From Stratiolaelaps scimitus (Eukaryota; Arthropoda; Arachnida; Mesostigmata; Laelapidae): a DNA stretch of 64,000 nucleotides. This document shows, in pieces, positions 60,101 through 64,000 of this stretch. Under the pieces are notes generated by a model. It made no database searches. It was not told the DNA's origin and worked only from the letters and a program-made list of their open reading frames with translations. The stretch covers positions 18,724,001 to 18,788,000 of the forward strand of contig JABWDB010000004.1 of the NCBI GenBank assembly GCA_019614645.1. Reading direction: 5' to 3'. The stretch's first letter is position 1. Each line of letters opens with the position of its first letter. Position numbers and translations under genes: made by a program.

Positions 60101-63100
60101 CCTACTCGATTTCAGCAATGATTCAGAAAATCGTTTGCGGGAGTTACAAAACGGGACGGCGACGACCACCAGCCGGTGGTGCTGGGGTGAACACCAAGAG
60201 AGAAGGACTTTTGAGATATCTTCAAGCCAGATGCTGACGCATCTCGAGCCGAAGCAGAATTTGGCGAGAATTTAAGTTGTAATATATTGCTTTTTGCGCT
60301 TGTATCTCATATTTAGTAGCGACTTAATGCGAATAACTATGGCAGCACGTCGTATTGTTTTCCAGCATCGATCACATCGATTCGCTGGCTCTAATCTGTA
60401 GATAATACTCTGATGAAGTGCTTAATAATGTCTATATAGCATAAAAATCGAGGGCTGCACTGGTAATGACTTATTTGACAAAAAAAAAAGCTTGATTGAA
60501 TTTCCCTCAGAGGGGCAGGATTACTGCACTGTAGAATAACAGGAGAATTTCCTCAACTTAGAAATATCACCATTCGTTTTTCCGAGTGCAACCGTGCCCA
60601 TGAATATTTCGGGATTGTCGGTCATGTCACCTAGTTGCGACCACCCAAGGATTAAGCAGCTGACGACAAGATCAGCGAGGTCCCCGCTGATCTTGTCGTC
60701 AGCTGCTTAATGTCCCCGCTGCGAACCCCGTCTGTGGTTTTGATTGCAATTATTCTGTTGAAAGATGCTATTTTTTGTCCCGAGCAAAGCCCAATATCGA
60801 GGTCATCGGCCGATTGATTGAGCGAGTGTTCATTGTTTGCAATTGCCCATGTCAATATGTTAACAAGCTTCAGTTAGGTGTAGCCCGTTTACGGCGGCGC
60901 CCCAGTGCAGATTGCTGATCCATGCGAGTTGTAGCACATTGGCGGGTTCCTGCCCACATCGGTTGCTGAGCAAAACAAAGGCGGCAGTGCGATTCGGCGA
61001 ACTGCCGATTCCTTTGATTGTGTTTGAGGAACGTCAAGTCACTACCCGCCCGCCGTCTCCTTTCCGCCGTCTGCTTGCGCAGGCCGCAGACAGGCGCCGT
61101 GGATAATGATTTCGCGTTTTGCCGATCTCCCGCCATGTCAACACTGATCATATTCTCCATCCATATCACGTTCCTGCGGTGGGCTAATAGGCCGTGACGC
61201 AATAGGTGTCGAAAATAATGCTATATCGACAGTGAGGATGCTCTTGCGTGATTCGTTGAAACAGTTCGAGCAAATTTTCAAAAAGGTCGCATACGCACAG
61301 AGTTGTAGACAGTTTCATCGTAACAGATGCCTCACCGTTACTCTATCGGCGTCCTAATACTGTTCGCAGTGACACTGAACAGGACGGGTGTCGTCAGCTC
61401 AATGTAAACCATTTTTACAAACCAAGCTTGGCTCGTAAGTTGTCCAGATTTGTTGAAGGGGTCCGTTTTGCCTCCTGTTAGTTTAAGCTAAACTATACCG
61501 AGTCAAATGTTTTAGAATCCCGAGACTAACGACCACACGCTCATATACATAGATCGATACACGAGCACAGCTAGCGGGAATGCGATCGACTTCACGAGTT
61601 CGTTCCCTTCTTTAGTTCTCATAGAAGATACCCTCTCATACACAATAGTATCACTGCTGACGCCGTTCTGCAACGCTCCTCGAACATCCGGTTCACAAGG
61701 CGCAACGGTCACGTCCTTTGGCATTCCTTCAGCATTGTGAATGGCCCAGAGTTGTACGGCCGCCAGCTCCATTGATGGTAGGCAATGCATTGGGCAGACA
61801 GTTCAGATCAGATATTCCTGGGCATTGAGGTCGCTCGCCTTGTAGTCTCCGATGCATACCACAACTGTCGGGCTTACTTATCTGGAGGTCATTCCCGTTG
61901 AATACTATGCGGCGTTTTTGCTGGCAAAGCCCTCATTGAGAAAGCGGCTCTAGACCCCCAGGTGCTCGTCTCTCACAATGGCCAGAGTCCAACGATCGGC
62001 ATACCTGACTCGGTGAGCTGTTGCAGGCTTACACTCTCTGTGTCTCCCTGTGGTAGAATTTTTTTTGCCACTACTCGTACTGTTAGTCCTACAGGATCAA
62101 AGGGGATAGTGCTTATCTGACGCGCTCTTCATACTGACGATGTGATGAAGTTGGCCGAAATGTGCCCACAGTTAATCGGAACGCACATTGAAGTCTTCCT
62201 GTGTCCTCGGGTCTAGGCTATTTTTTCATCATCGTCGATCCAAATCTGCCATGTGGTTATTGCGCGTTTATTCCATGCTAGCTCGCTGAGGAGCTCTCTG
62301 TTTTTTGTAAATACCGCTTCTTGGTCCGTAACCGACCGCAATAGTATCGGGGTACAGGCGCAAGGGCTATGATCTAGCTGCCCTCTGCGTTCATCTTCCT
62401 GGAACAACAGAATAACATAAACATTTTCGATTGCCTTCGACGATATCTCCGTTACATCTCTAACCCTATTGGACTTCATAGACGAAGCGGCAATTCAAGA
62501 ACGGCTAAATTCATTATTAATTACGAGCACACGAAGCTTGTGGCCACACTTGGTTATGCAATGTAGTTTCGTCCCAACAAGCCATTATGGATGAGTGATG
62601 TGTTCTGTTCATTTGCTTTCATTGTTGGAACCTTGTGATGACATTGTGTGGTTTCGGGATCATTAACCGAATAACTCTAAACCTTTGAATTAATCCGAGG
62701 CGCGGGTTGGGGCAACCAAGACATGACTCATCATCGAGCCTTTTGCCCGATGTCCGTTTTATTGGACTCGGCCTAGAAAACTCGCATTGGTCACCGTTTC
62801 AGTCTTTGGAGCGGAGGCGAACTGCTAAAGCCCTTCAGTCTATACACCTACTTCTGTGTGAGGTTCAAACTGCACCCAGATACGCGGCGCGGTTTGATGA
62901 CGAAACTATGACAAAGAAAGCCAGAACGCGCAGCAGCACGAAGTGTTCGGTCATAGCCTTCCACGGTCATAGCCTTAACCTATTCTGCTGCTATAACAGG
63001 CTGTCCGACAGGTTGCTTTGGTTTTTCCATCTCGGCCCGCCATCGTTCAGCATCGACTACCAATGAGCGGGATGATATGCGAACCGTGGTAGCAGCGGGA

Positions 63101-64000
63101 GCGGACGCTAGTACGCAGAATGGTCTGTCGTAGCAGCCGCCGCCGCCGCCTAAGATCAGGCCTCAGAGTTCATTCTTGGGGGTTCGGTCCGTTCGACTGA
63201 TCGGGCTCACGCTTCTGTTGCAGCAACACCAAAACGAACCGGCAGAAGTGAGAGAGAGAGAGAGACTACTCGCTTGAATCGGCTCTCTTCTTCTTGTCAA
63301 ACTTCTTCTCATTGTATGGCGCAGGACTGTCTACGACTCTCTGTCTATGGTTTTCTCTATCTCTCTCTCTTTGTGTGTCCGCATGTGTGTGTGCACATCT
63401 GAAAGTATGCTCTGGCGGTACGAAGCGGGGTCGCGTCGGGGGCGCAGGGGGTTTGCTGTCGTCTGTGCCGCATTCCTGAACGACCGTTGCCGACTGCTCA
63501 GGCAGGTCTCTCTCTCTCTCTATCTCTCGCTCCTTCTTCGCCGTGGCGCGATAGATCTTGGGATTGCCCCACACTATATGCTAGCCGGACTCCTTCTTGG
63601 GATACGCGCCAAGAACGACTCGACTGTGCGCGGAGATCTTGGCGCGCTTTTTCTTAAAGGTCATGTCTTGAATGTTTTTCTTAAAGGCCGGCAAGGCCGG
63701 CAAGGCCGACCTCCGCAAGAGAGACGAGCCCGCCACAGCTTCGCCTCGTTTCGTCAAGATCCCAACATCGAGCCAGTGAGGCAGCAGGGCTAAGGTGGCG
63801 GGCTCATTCGTGCTCTTGCAGCAGCGTACGCCGCAGCAGCGGAAGATTTGCTCCCGTCGAAGATTTTCTCGCGGTTCTTTCTCCCGCTTTCTTCACTATA
63901 TACACGTTTGTGTATTTCTGAGTGTGCGTGTAAGCAAAGAGAAGCCTCCTCTTTCGCGGATTGCAAGCAGGTGGCCCGCTCCGCCATGGTTTCGTAAGGA
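57105..64000 (+). other. cnc: cnc intron 6, incomplete (at least 6.9 kb)
   Basis: Starts at a consensus donor. No acceptor followed by CNC/bZIP-like coding sequence was found before the window ends. Contents: ATT tract (57230-57268), GA tracts (about 57716-57740, 63248-63265), a G run (about 59762-59777), a perfect 27-bp hairpin (60651-60711) and GGCCGGCAA repeats (about 63690-63708). Another short cnc isoform could start here, but no exon is supported. Confidence 0.65.
60651..60711. repeat. Perfect hairpin, 27-bp arms, 7-base loop
   Basis: Arms 60651-60677 and 60685-60711 are exact reverse complements, separated by AGGTCCC. The sequence GTCCCCGCT occurs both at the loop/right-arm boundary (from 60680) and directly after the right arm (from 60712). 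This suggests that the right arm arose as an inverted insertion between short direct repeats. If transcribed as part of cnc intron 6 it would form a long stem. Confidence 0.93.

Noticed and set aside
61512..62479. Two minus-strand frames that at first suggested a BEL/Pao-type retroelement relic
   Set aside because: The resemblance is limited to short stretches and their order is inconsistent with a pol gene; not enough to call.

Overview
This is an animal nuclear genome window, most likely from a mite (Acari, possibly a mesostigmatid of the Varroa type). That placement is an inference from gene content, not a database match: a tandem cluster of group 7 mite-allergen-like secreted proteins, an arthropod cap'n'collar (cnc/NRF) gene with introns of up to 14 kb, a mariner DNA transposon, tRNA-derived SINEs and many AT, TC and CTG microsatellites.

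Left part (1-10 kb). Four single-exon genes on the plus strand (16-660, 1739-2380, 6821-7453, 9172-9843) encode secreted proteins of 210-223 residues from one family. Each has a signal peptide, a DPLxLxPF-like segment, a G-D-C ... C cysteine pair and an R-x-M-P-like tail. A decayed C-terminal piece of a fifth copy lies inverted just upstream of the fourth gene. A nearly intact 1385-bp mariner (3420-4804) with terminal inverted repeats and TA duplications has inserted in an AT microsatellite. The flank downstream of gene 1 shares a block with the flank downstream of gene 2, and in the first copy that block carries two long hairpins.

Middle (10-22.5 kb). No gene is recognised. The sequence becomes rich in CTG/CAG and CCG triplet tracts from about 13.3 kb, as expected near the promoter and 5' UTR of the next gene.

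Right part (22.5-64 kb). This is the 5' portion of a large plus-strand cnc gene, the orthologue group of NRF1/NRF2, Drosophila CncC and nematode SKN-1. Six constitutive or near-constitutive coding exons can be joined in phase: 22561-23010, 37010-37285, 37612-37669, 42621-42739, 50813-51164 and 56859-57104. Together they give about 500 residues and contain both Keap1-binding motifs of a Neh2 domain: DLG in the second exon, and ETGE rebuilt across the junction of the third and fourth. The CNC-bZIP DNA-binding part is not present and must lie beyond 64 kb. Three further ATG exons with compatible splice phase (34104-34247, 41798-41924, 45752-46162) look like alternative first exons. One gene could therefore produce an ER-anchored NRF1-like form, a soluble NRF2-like form, and forms lacking the Keap1-binding domain. 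The introns hold tRNA-derived SINE copies, minisatellites and a perfect 27-bp hairpin.
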